Source: Auricularia sp. M13 (Eukaryota > Basidiomycota > Agaricomycetes > Auriculariales > Auriculariaceae). From it: a stretch of 64,000 nt of DNA. This document shows, piece by piece, positions 1 through 9,082 of the stretch (position 1 is the first letter of the stretch; the number at the start of each line of letters is the position of its first letter). The DNA lies in NCBI GenBank assembly GCA_037042915.1, contig CM073195.1:2418001-2482000 (forward strand). The letters run 5' to 3'. The notes under the pieces were generated by a model, which was not told the DNA's origin, ran no database searches, and worked only from the letters and a program-made list of their open reading frames with translations. Position numbers and translations under genes: made by a program.

Positions 1-131
1 TGATGACGGAGATTCTATACGAGTCTGGAGATGACGAGAAGCGGCAGTTTATCCGGGACACGATAGACGCTTGGCTATGGAAGCAAATGGACTTCTACAA
101 CAAAGCCATGGATCTTTGCAAAGCAATGTAA
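1..131 (+). CDS. 3' end of an unknown small gene, paralogue of the next gene
   Basis: An open frame enters at the left edge and ends with TAA at 129-131. The visible part from the ATG at 3 is 42 residues. Its last 31 residues line up without gaps with the C-terminus of the gene at 479-1000: both have E-[KR]-[KR]-Q-F, a W, then D-F-Y, and end L-x-K-A-[TM]. This makes the two genes tandem paralogues. I do not recognise the family. The helix-rich, charged C-terminus suggests a small soluble protein. The ATG at 3 may be internal, because the 5' part lies outside the window. Confidence 0.6.
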   Translation, partial: MTEILYESGDDEKRQFIRDTIDAWLWKQMDFYNKAMDLCKAM

Positions 132-312
132 TGATGTATACGTCCAGTTTAGCTATGATTATCTCAAGGTGCTCCGTCTGAAAGTATAATGTTCGGTCAG
201 ACCCGGACTCTGTTCACGTTAAGGTCGTTAGACTTTCCGTCCAACGATCTCACGTGTCCTTACGTGCTGGTTGGTACTAAGACAGTCAAGACCTAGACGT
301 ACAGGGTCAGAT

Positions 313-406
313 TGGTTCGTACCAAAAAGTCTCGATCGTATAGTACTTCGTGGTTCGTACCAAAAAGTCTCGATCGTATAGTACTTCCTGGTTCGTACCA
401 AAAAGT
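313..406 (+). repeat. 38-bp tandem repeat in the promoter (two and a half units)
   Basis: Units at 313-350 and 351-388 differ only at the last base; a partial third unit covers 389-406. Each unit starts TGGTTCGTACCAAAAAGT and holds the palindrome CGATCG. The array lies 40-130 bp upstream of the TATA box of the next gene, so it may act as repeated activator sites. That role is inference from position only. Confidence 0.75.
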
Positions 407-443
407 ACCTAAGAGAACGCTCCGTCTTGCTTCCGAGGCAGAG

Positions 444-450
444 TATAAAA
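444..450 (+). promoter_or_regulatory. TATA box
   Basis: TATAAAA at 444-450, 28 bp before the ATG at 479 and just downstream of the 38-bp repeats. The spacing implies a very short 5' leader. Confidence 0.5.
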
Positions 451-478
451 CCTCCGTCAGTTTCTGGTACCTTTGCAC

Positions 479-1000
479 ATGTCGACCCACGACACGCTCC
501 ACGCCCCGGGTGTTTCCGCCCTTGCGAGTGTGAAACCAGACGGAAGTCAGAGCACAAGTCGCTATCGCCGTTCGCTTCAGCAATTCGACGGAGTCCCGAT
601 AACAGACGTCCTCAAAGAGCATCTCGGAGTGCGTTTATCTCATGCTAATGATGTCATACCTCTCTTTCTCACTGTCGCGTAGGAGTATCTTGCTGCACGT
701 CTTCCACGCGTCCTCTCACATTTTCCGCCTCTCATCCCTTCCCGTTTGCGTGACCAAGATTACGTACAGCAGTGGTTGACGAAGGCGTATCAACTTAAAC
801 TTCCCATTTGCGACTTCGACGAGCAGATCGAGGTGCAGCGGGAAATCGTGCATGGTGTCTTCCGTCTGTTAATGATCGAGATTGAACACGCGGACTGCAT
901 CGCAGAGCGGAAGCAGTTTCTAAACGAAACTGTCATGCAGTGTTGCTGGAGATACTTGGACTTTTATGCGGACGTCCTGGCGCTCAGGAAAGCTACCTGA
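479..1000 (+). CDS. Unknown small protein, 155 aa, two exons
   Basis: Exons 479-628 and 683-1000. The intron 629-682 has a GTGCGT donor, a CTAAT branch-like site and a TAG acceptor in phase 0; without splicing the frame would stop at that same TAG. The 155-residue product has a Ser/Arg-rich N-terminus (about residues 1-40) and a predicted helical C-terminal half. Its final 31 residues match the gene fragment at 1-131, so this is the second member of a tandem pair. No domain is recognised and no signal peptide or membrane segment is seen. The exon model is well supported by the frame and the paralogy; the function is unknown. Confidence 0.7.
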
Positions 1001-1175
1001 CAGGATTGATTGCCCAACACATATCTAATAGACTAGCGTAATCTACTCTGTCCTAATCTTGGCGTGACACAAATCCTAATTGAGAAGTACCGAGCGGCTC
1101 TGCGCTTGACTGACAGTTTCGACTTGGAATTGCAAGAGATCGGAGATGCCGTTTAAAGTCATAGGTTCGACTGCG

Positions 1176-1183
1176 TATAAAAG
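1176..1183 (+). promoter_or_regulatory. TATA box of the OB-fold/heptad gene
   Basis: TATAAAAG at 1176-1183, 30 bp before the ATG at 1213. The 1001-1212 spacer otherwise shows no gene. Confidence 0.45.
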
Positions 1184-1212
1184 CCCGCAAGGACGAACGG
1201 CATGAGAGCACC

Positions 1213-2833
1213 ATGGCCCACTTCTTCTTTGATGCGTTCCTTCAGCTGAATTCCCCGACTCTTTTGAATCCGAGGCGCGGCGATGACAAATGGCTGCAAC
1301 TCTATTTTGCCACAGTCCCTCTCAACGGTACGCTGCCGCAAACTGATGGTCTTTCATTCAAACTGATTGTCTGTTAGGTTCTACGATCGACGTTGCGGTC
1401 ACGAGGGTCGTCTACAACGCGCGGTCTGCTCTACTGCCAGCCGGCACATGGGCGCAGGTTCTCGGCCCGGCAGATGTTATCGGAAGATGTTTCTTTGTTC
1501 ACAGTCCGACCATCTGCGTCTCCGACCCACCCCCGGAATCGGACCCGGTCATTCGCCGTCCCGCGCTCGTGTTCAAGGGCATCGTGACTCGCGCTGAACA
1601 AGCGGGTCTTATCGCGTCCTTTACCACCTACGTCGACATCGGAAAGCCATGGCCGTCTCCTGTGGACGTCAGGTATGGTCTTCATTGCACTCACTCGGTG
1701 GCGTGCTCACCTTTCTTTTTAGCTGTTTGGTCGATCACGACTGCCCGCATCTTTTGGAAGTACCCTCCATTCGCGTCGGTATGGTTGTCAACGTGTCGGG
1801 CCTGTTGACCGACGTCTATGGCGACGTTCCTGCTGTTCGGGTCCATGACGTCCGCTCTGGCGATACTCCACCTTGCCATGCTCATTCCCTGACCCGAGTC
1901 GGTTCATTGGCCCACACTGTGACCACCTCCTACTGCAACTGGTGAGCTCACACTCGGCTACGTCCTATCCTTTCTGAACTTTGCTCTAGGCTGGCTCTCT
2001 ATTTCGCTTCGGACGGCTTCGAGGAGGCCACTGTTGAGTGAGTAACCTGTTCACATTTACAGTCCGAGCGCTCATTTGCTCTTAGTTCTCGTACAACGTA
2101 CCCGTCGTCGTCCGTGTCTGGATCGGCCGCACCCTCGGACGCGCAGGATGAGACTGCACCCGCTGAGCCCCGCGGTTACGTGCTACCCTGTCCAAGCGGT
2201 GTGGTCAGCTCCGCGCAGCCTGTACCATCGACGTCCTTTCCCGATCCGAGCGCCGGTCTCCGCACATCCATCACTTCCAACGCTGCCCGTTTCTACTCGA
2301 TGGTGTTACCCGATCCCCTCATTGACCCCATGGTGTTACCCGATCCCCTCATTGACCCCTCGAATACTCCTCCGCTGCAGTCGCAGACGTTGCGAGACGT
2401 CCCATCGAAATTCATCTTCCAGTCCCTCGACGACATCAATGCCCCGAGCTTCCCACGCGTCAATTCGGGATTACAGGAGCCTGTTCAAGCTCCCTCTTCT
2501 CCACGCCTCTCGCCCAGGTCGCCGCGCTACTCGCCCGGGTCGCCGCTCTACTCGCCCACGTCGCCGCGCTACTCGCCCACGTCGCCTGGCAACTCGACTG
2601 TGTATCAGCGCTACGTACTTTCACCGACGACACCGCAGCATACTCCCGCGCCTCAACTTCCCTCGCCTGAGCCTGATCTCCCGCGTGTCACTGCGATTGA
2701 CCGTGACGGTTCGCAGGAGTCAGCGCCTGTTCCCTCACGCGAATTCGAGACTCCTTCGGTGGCTCTTAAGAAGTCTGCTTGGTCCCTCTACAGTTTGAAC
2801 GGTACTCAGCGTGTTAGTTCATGTGCCTTCTGA
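1213..2833 (+). CDS. OB-fold-like protein with a C-terminal tail of Pol II CTD-like heptads, 474 aa
   Basis: Five exons: 1213-1327, 1378-1672, 1723-1941, 1990-2037 and 2086-2833. The four introns are 48-50 bp with GT..AG ends, and the exon sum is exactly 475 codons. Residues about 105-200 read as an OB-fold: a strand with FKGIVTRA, then YVDIG, a Cys/His patch, then [11 protein letters not shown]. This pattern recalls Stn1/RPA-type single-strand-binding proteins, but that is inference. Residues about 366-395 hold four consecutive heptads, [21 protein letters not shown] and YSPTSPG, close to the Pol II CTD consensus YSPTSPS. A short direct repeat ([10 protein letters not shown] twice) lies before them at about residues 297-316. 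The tail is Pro/Ser-rich and probably disordered. A telomere or DNA-end role is possible but not shown. Confidence 0.72.
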
Positions 2834-2959
2834 TGCTCATTTATTCTGTAATTGTGTACATTCATCACCCGCGTATCTACTCCCTTTGTTTGAGATAATG
2901 TCAGACTAATGTGAACTTTGAATACTTTAGTAACCGTAGCGAAGCGAAGGTTTGTCTTG

Positions 2960-3152
2960 TACAAACATACCATAACTTCATGCGCCTCATCAGCACATGA
3001 AGTGACCAGCTCGCTAATAAGCAAGCAGATGTTAGCAAGTAGGCAGCTGCATGTGGCCCTTTAGGGCCACTATGGGTGTATCTCTTGAGACACTCAAGAA
3101 AAGTATCTTAGAGACTGATAGATGGTAGAGGGCAGAGTCTGGATGGGTGGGG
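2960..3152 (-). mobile_element. LINE-B 3'-UTR fragment
   Basis: About 190 bp match the 3'-UTR of LINE-B at 12121-12310 and 47876-48066. Neither the RNase H ORF nor the terminal (TC)n tail is present, so it is truncated on both sides. It sits exactly at the 5' boundary of the recognisable DUF6589-type coding sequence and has probably displaced that gene's start. Bases 2834-2959 between the previous gene and this scrap show nothing I recognise. Confidence 0.75.
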
Positions 3153-5163
3153 TCCTGACAATGATATCCATAGCTCAGCTGGCCACGAACCAGAACTGTA
3201 ACGCGGTGCTGATGAACTACGGCTTTCTGACGCACATGATGCACGTCTCTGACAGCGTCATCAATACTCTGAGCCGCACCGGCATTGTCGTCAGCAACAA
3301 GTCTATCGACCGTGCTGTTACCTCGCTCAGCAAAGCCGAGGAAAAGCGGCTCCTCCTCCAGGGAGCAACACTGACATCGCAGAAGGCGTTCGATAACTTC
3401 AACTTCATGCAGCGGGTCGCCGTTCCTACCGCTGGACGCGACAACCTCTACAGATCCGCGATATCCGCGCTCAATATCTTGTCTCACCCGAGTCTCACGC
3501 CTGATCACTTTCGTTTTCTACTCTGACCTGGGAAACAAATGCCGCCATCAAACTTCCTTGCTTATTCGGCCAGCGCAAGCCAAAACTGCCTACTTACCAC
3601 GAGATGCTGGGCATTCCGGACTGTCTCAATCTGTGTTCGCACCACGACAAGGACGTGCCTTCGCATCTCGTCGATTCCCATGCCTACTACATCCGTGTGC
3701 TCTTGTTCAACTAGAAGCGGCCTTCTCTTGCTACACAAAGTTCTTGGGCGACCCTACTGAGGTTCAGCGCGTCCTGCCGCACAAGACTGAATGGGATCCC
3801 ATCCGCACAATGGATCTCAGTCAATCTACCGTGGCTGATACCATCGAGGCTGTCGAACGTATGCTTGAGCAGACTGGGATCACGGACAATATCACTGACG
3901 AGTATGTCACACTGGTTCATGGCGACCTTGGTGGATCCGAGCGTCTGCTCTCCGCGCAGCTCTTCCGCAGCATCGAGCCATCTCCACTTGCACGATTCAA
4001 GGGCATTGTCGATGTCCCTGGCCTGTTCCACACTGTTATGGCTAGCGCTGAAGCCGTCTTCTGCCTTCATGTGCTGCCAGCCAATGCCCGCAGCGACGAG
4101 AACAGCTCGAGTGTGTTCAAATACATCAAGATCATTCTACCGAAACCAGCCGAGCACAACAAGTTCAAATCAGCCACTGGCGGTCCGTCGTTTCGCCGCG
4201 CACATGATAGCTTCTCGCATATCATGAACAGCATGCTTCTAGAGTGCTGGCTGCGCGAGGCTACTGCCTGGAACCCTGCCTGCACCTCCCTTGATGTGTT
4301 TGCCACTGAGCTCAAGAAGCTTGGTTCTCCCAAAGATGCCTGGCTGCTGATCAAGAAGCTCTCCTTCGACATTGCCAACAAGTACGTCGCGGGCGCCAAT
4401 TTCCACGAGACCAGCACCAAGCCTGATGTGGATCGCGACTTTGTGCACGAAAACTAGCAGCTCTATCTTGCGCACACGCTCCTCCACACGGACCTCTATC
4501 ATTCCATCAAAATACAAGACATTGGATGTGTCGTTTACGCCGTCTTCCACCTACTTTTCATCTTCGCAGCCTCTGGGAAGAACAAGTACGCCTTTCACAT
4601 GACCCATGTTCTAAACAACCTCACCTATGTCTATCCGGAGCCTCTGTGCAAGGCCTTTCTCACCAGCTGGACCATAAATCCGTCTGGGAAAGCGGACGGC
4701 GGGCGCGGAGTAGACTGGCTAGTCGAGCTTTTCAATTTGTACTTGAAGGTGCGTACCTGCTGTGAACTTTGGATGCGCAATTACGGATACAACAAAGGTG
4801 GTTCACAGTGGCGCTTCGTCCAATTTCGGTCTTGAGCAGATTATCAAGGTCTCGCCGCTGATAAAGCTGTACAAGGTTGCATTCAAGAACTTTGTTCTGA
4901 GCTATCATCTCGTAGGACGGACGACGAAGTACGCACCACCAGACATGACGGAGATGCTTGATCGCCTGTGTCGAGAAATTCGGTCCGACAAGGCGTTGGA
5001 CTTTGTGCCGGGACGCAGCGCAAAGTACAAAGTCCCTGACGCCATCACTATTGGACAGTCAATGTTTATGGCGGGCAAGGTTGCTGGTCTTGAGGGAACT
5101 GATGAACCTGATGACGAGATGATTCTTATAGACTTCAATGATTTCGATCTAGACGATTCATGA
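3153..5163 (+). pseudogene. Decayed DUF6589-type gene
   Basis: Three stretches of one protein remain. 3153-3526 encodes an N-terminal region with a SDSVINTLSRTGIVVS-like segment. 3558-4457 carries VHGDLGGSERL and PGLFHTVMAS, which match the VxGDQL..RL and PGLFH pattern I associate with DUF6589, a family of unknown function multiplied in Agaricomycetes. The C-terminal part lies in 4458-4748 and 4798-5163, split by a 49-bp intron (4749-4797). The frame changes near 3527-3560, an in-frame TAG lies at 4455-4457, and the 5' end is lost to the LINE scrap at 2960-3152. I read it as a pseudogene, although an unrecognised intron could explain the first break. The tail is acidic. Confidence 0.6.
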
Positions 5164-7385
5164 TTTATTTAGAAGTAGTACAGGATGCATTTCTTGATCG
5201 CAGTCAGCTGTGAGACGGAGAGCCGAGCCGGACTGGGTCAGAGAAGCAGCGGACGGTTTGGCAGCAAAGCCACGACGTGAAGCAGCTGATAAACGCGGCA
5301 CGAAGGAAACAGCTGGTCGGAACATAGCATGAGACTGTGGGGCAGCTTGAATGCGTGATGGCCCTGGAACAGGTTGAGGCTGCAGGATCGAAACGGGTGT
5401 TAAGACGGGCACCCGAGAACCGCTAGCAACTGGTAGTTGAGTTGGCCACTCCCGATAGTAATTTATGCGCGGTGCTGGCGTAACAGATATAGCTCACTGC
5501 GATAATACAAGATCCGGGACTCTGAGGTAGTGTTGCGGTCATCACGGCCGTCGCAAGCTCTGTCCGTTCGCCCGCGGGTTTTACGCCACGTCACCGAGCG
5601 CTCGGTCGCTGCTGCATACAGTCGGCGCACTGTTTACCCTCGGACGGAGACTCGGCCAGGGTTGTATGCCTTGGGCTGCTCAACTCGGGATATGATCGAC
5701 GTGCCGCTCTCTACCTGCCTAGGGGGTGAGACGACCTCGGCGCATACCCCAATTCGGCTCAGTGGAGGCTTCTTACCCTCGGACCAGGGTTCGGCCGCTC
5801 TCCTCTCGCTGTATGCGTCGGGTGTGGGTGTTGTGGTGCTCGGGACGGACTCTAGGACCCCCTTCCGACCTCGGGCGGACTCGGCGGGTCATCCTGAACA
5901 GTCTCGGAGGGTCGGGAACGCCTCTACTGGACTTCTCCTTGGTGCGGTACCCCTCGGATGGATGATAGGCCGGTTATCATCGCCTGGTACAAGCTCGGCT
6001 ACATCCTCGGACCCTCGGCCCGTGGCCTCAGCAGCTCGGCGCTCTCCCCGTGCACTCGGGAGGTGCCCTCCTTCTCGGTCCATGCCCTCGGTGTGAGTGT
6101 GTGTGGCGTACCTCAGCACCTTCGCCCCGTCTCGGACCATGTTCGACTGGAGGTGTGGTAGGGTGCTGGCACCATGGGAGACGATGATGGATGGACCCCT
6201 TAGCTTCAGGATCACCCTGGACCGGATCAACGGACCTTGGGGAGGGGTATATATGTTGTAGGGTGTAGATGCGTGTACCCCAGGTTTGGTCTGGTCAATT
6301 GTACTGCTTGTCCGTTCTTCCTCGTCTCTCTCTCTCTCTCCTCCTCTCTTGGGCGTCCGTCTCGGCGAGTGACGAGCGCTCTGCCGTGACAGGTAGGCGG
6401 AGGGACAGGAGGACCAGTGGGAGGTGCAGTGGCCGCTGGAGTGGCATCAGAAGCAGCCGGAGAAGCAAGAGGAGCAGCAGGAAGACCAGGCGAGGGAGTA
6501 GCAGTGGGAGCGATTGGACGAGAAGCATTCCCAGAGCGCTCAGCGTCGTACTTGGCCTTGAACGGACAGGCTAGGCCACGCTTTCAGTGCCCAACCGCAC
6601 GTTCAAGCTGTCCCTCAGCAACAGACATGCTGCAGGTTGGCGGAGCCTTAGGCTTTGCAGGGCGGTGCGGCGAGCCACTGGGTGAGTTCATAGTATCAGC
6701 AAGACTAACGGGCTCGGGTGTTGCTATGCGCGGAGGGAAATGTCGCAAGACAATCTGAATGACCGCCGGACCATGTTCTGAAGCATAAGCCCAGTCAGTC
6801 TCAAAAGGGAGCCGCTCTTTCGTCGTGATAACCGTGCGGTGAGCAATTGAGACAATTTGGTCGATAATGGAGTCTGCGAGCAAAGCCGTAGAGCCCATAC
6901 TGGAGCGTGGAAACAGCTCGTGCCATCGCCGTTTTTGCCAGTCACGCAGCGCCAGTGTGAGCTGTTCCTCAGCTCGACCAGGCTTGTGGCTGCGCAGCGC
7001 GGCTGTACGCCTCTTAACCTTCGGTTTCTCAGGTGCAAGAAAGAGCAAGAATTGGCGGATGAGCGCAGGGACAGAGTCCGGCAGGGAGCCGTGGGTGTCG
7101 TACACGTCAAGGTCACAGCATATGGTTGGAGAGCGTACGACGCATCGTTTGCAGTCAGGAGACACGGGATCTGGAGCATGAACGTCTGCGCTGTGATAGT
7201 GTCTGCGAGGAACAAGTCGTCAGCAGCGGTGTGGAGACGTAGCAGATTGGCCAGGCTGAGATGGAGCAGGGGAGCTGACAAACTCGAGCACCACAGAATC
7301 AAGCTGAGTCTTGTTGCGGCCAACAGTAGAGGTCTTCTTTACCGGTATCTTCGATTGAGTGGGTGCGAAGACAGGATTTGGGACA
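5158..7385 (-). pseudogene. Unknown gene of a CxRC type, split by a solo LTR
   Basis: On the minus strand coding runs from about 7385 to 7224, then a short intron (about 38 bp, CAG acceptor), then down to 6397. It resumes beyond the solo LTR with 5530-5498, an intron at 5430-5497 and 5429-5158. The frame continues across the 5-bp duplication GGTAG. The central part has a CKRC motif, then RQFLLFLAPEKPKVKRR, then W-rich WQKRRWHELF; similar proteins are common in mushrooms, but I know no function. The C-terminal 200 residues are Pro/Ala/Ser-rich. One in-frame TGA at 6584-6586 interrupts the frame. The 5' end is cut by a LINE tail at 7386. The gene is convergent with the DUF6589 gene: their TGA stops overlap in the palindrome TCATGA (5158-5163). 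Confidence 0.5.
5531..6391 (+). mobile_element. Solo LTR, family L1 (LTR retrotransposon fossil)
   Basis: An 861-bp unit begins TGTTGCGG, ends CCGTGACA and is flanked by a 5-bp target duplication GGTAG (5526-5530 and 6392-6396). A TATA-like TATATA lies about 140 bp from its end. Two more copies are at 57044-58907 and 60255-61100. No internal region is present, so it is a solo LTR left after recombination. The exact target duplication suggests moderate age. Whether the parent was Gypsy or Copia cannot be decided. Confidence 0.8.
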
Positions 7386-7530
7386 TGGGAGAGAGAGAGA
7401 GAAAATTTCTTGAATTTTAGATAGCGTAAGCAGGCTACAAATACAGAGCCAAGACGCTGTGGAGTGCACAGAAGACACATCCAAATGGTGAACAGGGGGC
7501 GAGCAGGGGGGAGGTCTAAACAGGGTTGAA
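7386..7530 (-). mobile_element. LINE-A 3' tail fragment
   Basis: About 145 bp of LINE-A 3' tail on the minus strand, starting with (GA)n, i.e. the end of the element. It holds the terminal stem-loop (GACAGCGT-type and ACGCTGT arms). It abuts a second tail in the opposite orientation (7531-7782), so the two form a long inverted repeat. It truncates the 5' end of the CxRC-type gene. Confidence 0.8.
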
Positions 7531-7782
7531 GAGGGATCAAGATGGTCTCTATGCCCCTATATCCCCCCTCCCTATGCTTGCTGTGAACCTTCTTGTCAAC
7601 CCCCTGAATCCACACCTGTGTGCACTTGATCCCTCTTCAACCCTGTTTAGACCTCCCCCCTGCTCGCCCCCTGTTCACCATTTGGATGTGTCTTCTGTGC
7701 ACTCCACAGCGTCTTGGCTCTGTATTTGTAGCCTGCTTACGCTGTCTAAAATTCAAGAATTGCTCTCTCTCTCTCAAGCTCA
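7531..7782 (+). mobile_element. LINE-A 3' tail, complete to the (TC)n end
   Basis: About 250 bp homologous to the tails at 21690-21930 and 51165-51414, from ATGGTCTCTATGCCCC to TCTCTCTCTCTC. It is followed directly by LINE-B endonuclease sequence at 7783, a junction also present at 36712. No LINE-A coding part is attached. Confidence 0.8.
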
Positions 7783-7857
7783 TTGACCTTCCAGACATGC
7801 CAATTGCCATTGCCATGCATGCAAATGAACACCACCATGTGTGGGACTTGTTTGCGG
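7783..7857 (+). mobile_element. LINE-B endonuclease fragment (75 bp)
   Basis: It encodes LIDLPDMPIAIAMHANEHHH and a few residues more, the part of the LINE-B endonuclease holding the catalytic N-x-H-H stretch. It is joined on the left to a LINE-A tail and on the right, in opposite orientation, to a LINE-B RNase H segment. Confidence 0.75.
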
Positions 7858-8509
7858 CCGTGCATGCGAGCTGCCTCCTTGGCTAACTCATCTGCACGCT
7901 CATTGCCCCTTATGCCAATATGGCTGGGGACCCAAGAGATGGTCACGTCATGAGAAGCATCAGCAGCAAGGAAGTCACGAGCATGCTCGCAGAAAGAAAT
8001 GGAAAACTGCTGGGCAGATGCAGGACGCTCCTTGACAATGGCCTCAACAGCTGAAGAGTTGTCAGCAAAGAAGTGAAGATGGGAGGCCGAGCCCATGGGC
8101 AAGTCCATGTAATGGGCGACATGGTCCATGGCAGCAGAGAGGGCATGCATCTCAGCATCATAGACCTCAGCATGGGACCCCATAGGGATGCGACCGCAAG
8201 ACTGCTCCTGACCCTCCAGGTAGGTCACAAACGCTGCACCAATCCTGCGACCGTTGGAGTGTCTAAAAGGGAACCATCAGTGTAGATCAGCAGGTTTGCA
8301 GAGCTGAGTTCCAGCATCTGCACAAGTTCAACATGTGACTCTGCAGCATCAGCTTTGCTCACACCCTTTGGCACAGGCCTGATGTGGATGCGACCTGGAA
8401 ATGCTGCAAGCAGAGATATGGCCCATGGGGCAATGTGGAAAGGCTCAATGCGCTCATTGCCAGGTGAGGTGAGCTTGGCAAGGTAGCAAAGAGAGGAGCG
8501 AGCTTGACC
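7858..8509 (-). pseudogene. LINE-B copy 1: linker and RNase H part of ORF2
   Basis: It encodes the linker and RNase H with the motifs IYTDGSLLD, AEVYDAEMHALS, FFADNSSAV and WVPSHIGIRGNERADELAKEA, holding the catalytic D-E-D-D set. Compared with copy 2, one base is missing near 8252, which splits the frame between the linker and RNase H. It ends at about 7858, where it meets the endonuclease fragment. Confidence 0.8.
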
Positions 8510-9082
8510 CAAGCTCCTCCCCAGCGGTCGCTGCCCACGATCGCATTAACCACTGTGGAAATGAAGATGAGAGGGGCGGGAGCAAATGAGAGATCCAGCG
8601 ATTGATTCGGAAGTTAAGAGAGCGATGTGGGCAGCTAGACCGCTGGCACCACAGTTTTTAGCGCCCAGTCGGCCGTGCATCAACCGACCGACCGCGCTGC
8701 AGCCGGACCGTTCGGATATCAGTGGAAACCCCATTTAACGCGAACATTGCACTCGGTTTTGGTAAATATGTATTTATAATTGCGCAAAATAGAAATTAAA
8801 AAAAGTGTCCGATGGCAATCTCATTGCTCGGAACGGACTCCGAACGGTCGGCTGCTGCGCGGTCGGTCGGTTGATGCACAGCCGACTGGGCGCTAAAAAC
8901 TGGGTCGGTTGATGCACGGCCGACTGGGCGCTAAAAACTGTGGCGCCAGCGGTCTAGCTGCCCACATCGCTCTCTTAAGTTCCGAATCAATCGCCGGATC
9001 TCTCATTTGCTCCCGCCCCTCTCATCTTCGTTTCCACAGTGGTTAACGCGATCGTGGGCAGCGACCGCTGGGGAGGAGCTTA
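8510..9082. mobile_element. Foldback DNA element with TIRs of about 210 bp
   Basis: The left arm, from AAGCTCCTCCCCAGCGGTCG, is repeated inverted at the right end (CGACCGCTGGGGAGGAGCTT). The two arms pair for about 210 bp with few differences around a core of about 130 bp that is AT-rich. The right arm carries an extra partial repeat of CGACTGGGCGCTAAAAACT. Flanks AGCTTGACC (8501-8509) and AGTTTGACC (9083-9091) are a 9-bp target duplication with one mismatch. Long TIRs with a 9-bp duplication fit a Mutator-like MITE. There is no transposase inside. It splits LINE-B copy 1 between reverse transcriptase and RNase H. Confidence 0.8.

Noticed and set aside
5530-6096. A 188-codon plus frame as a gene
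   Set aside because: It is within the L1 solo LTR, and its equivalents in the other L1 copies differ by frame.
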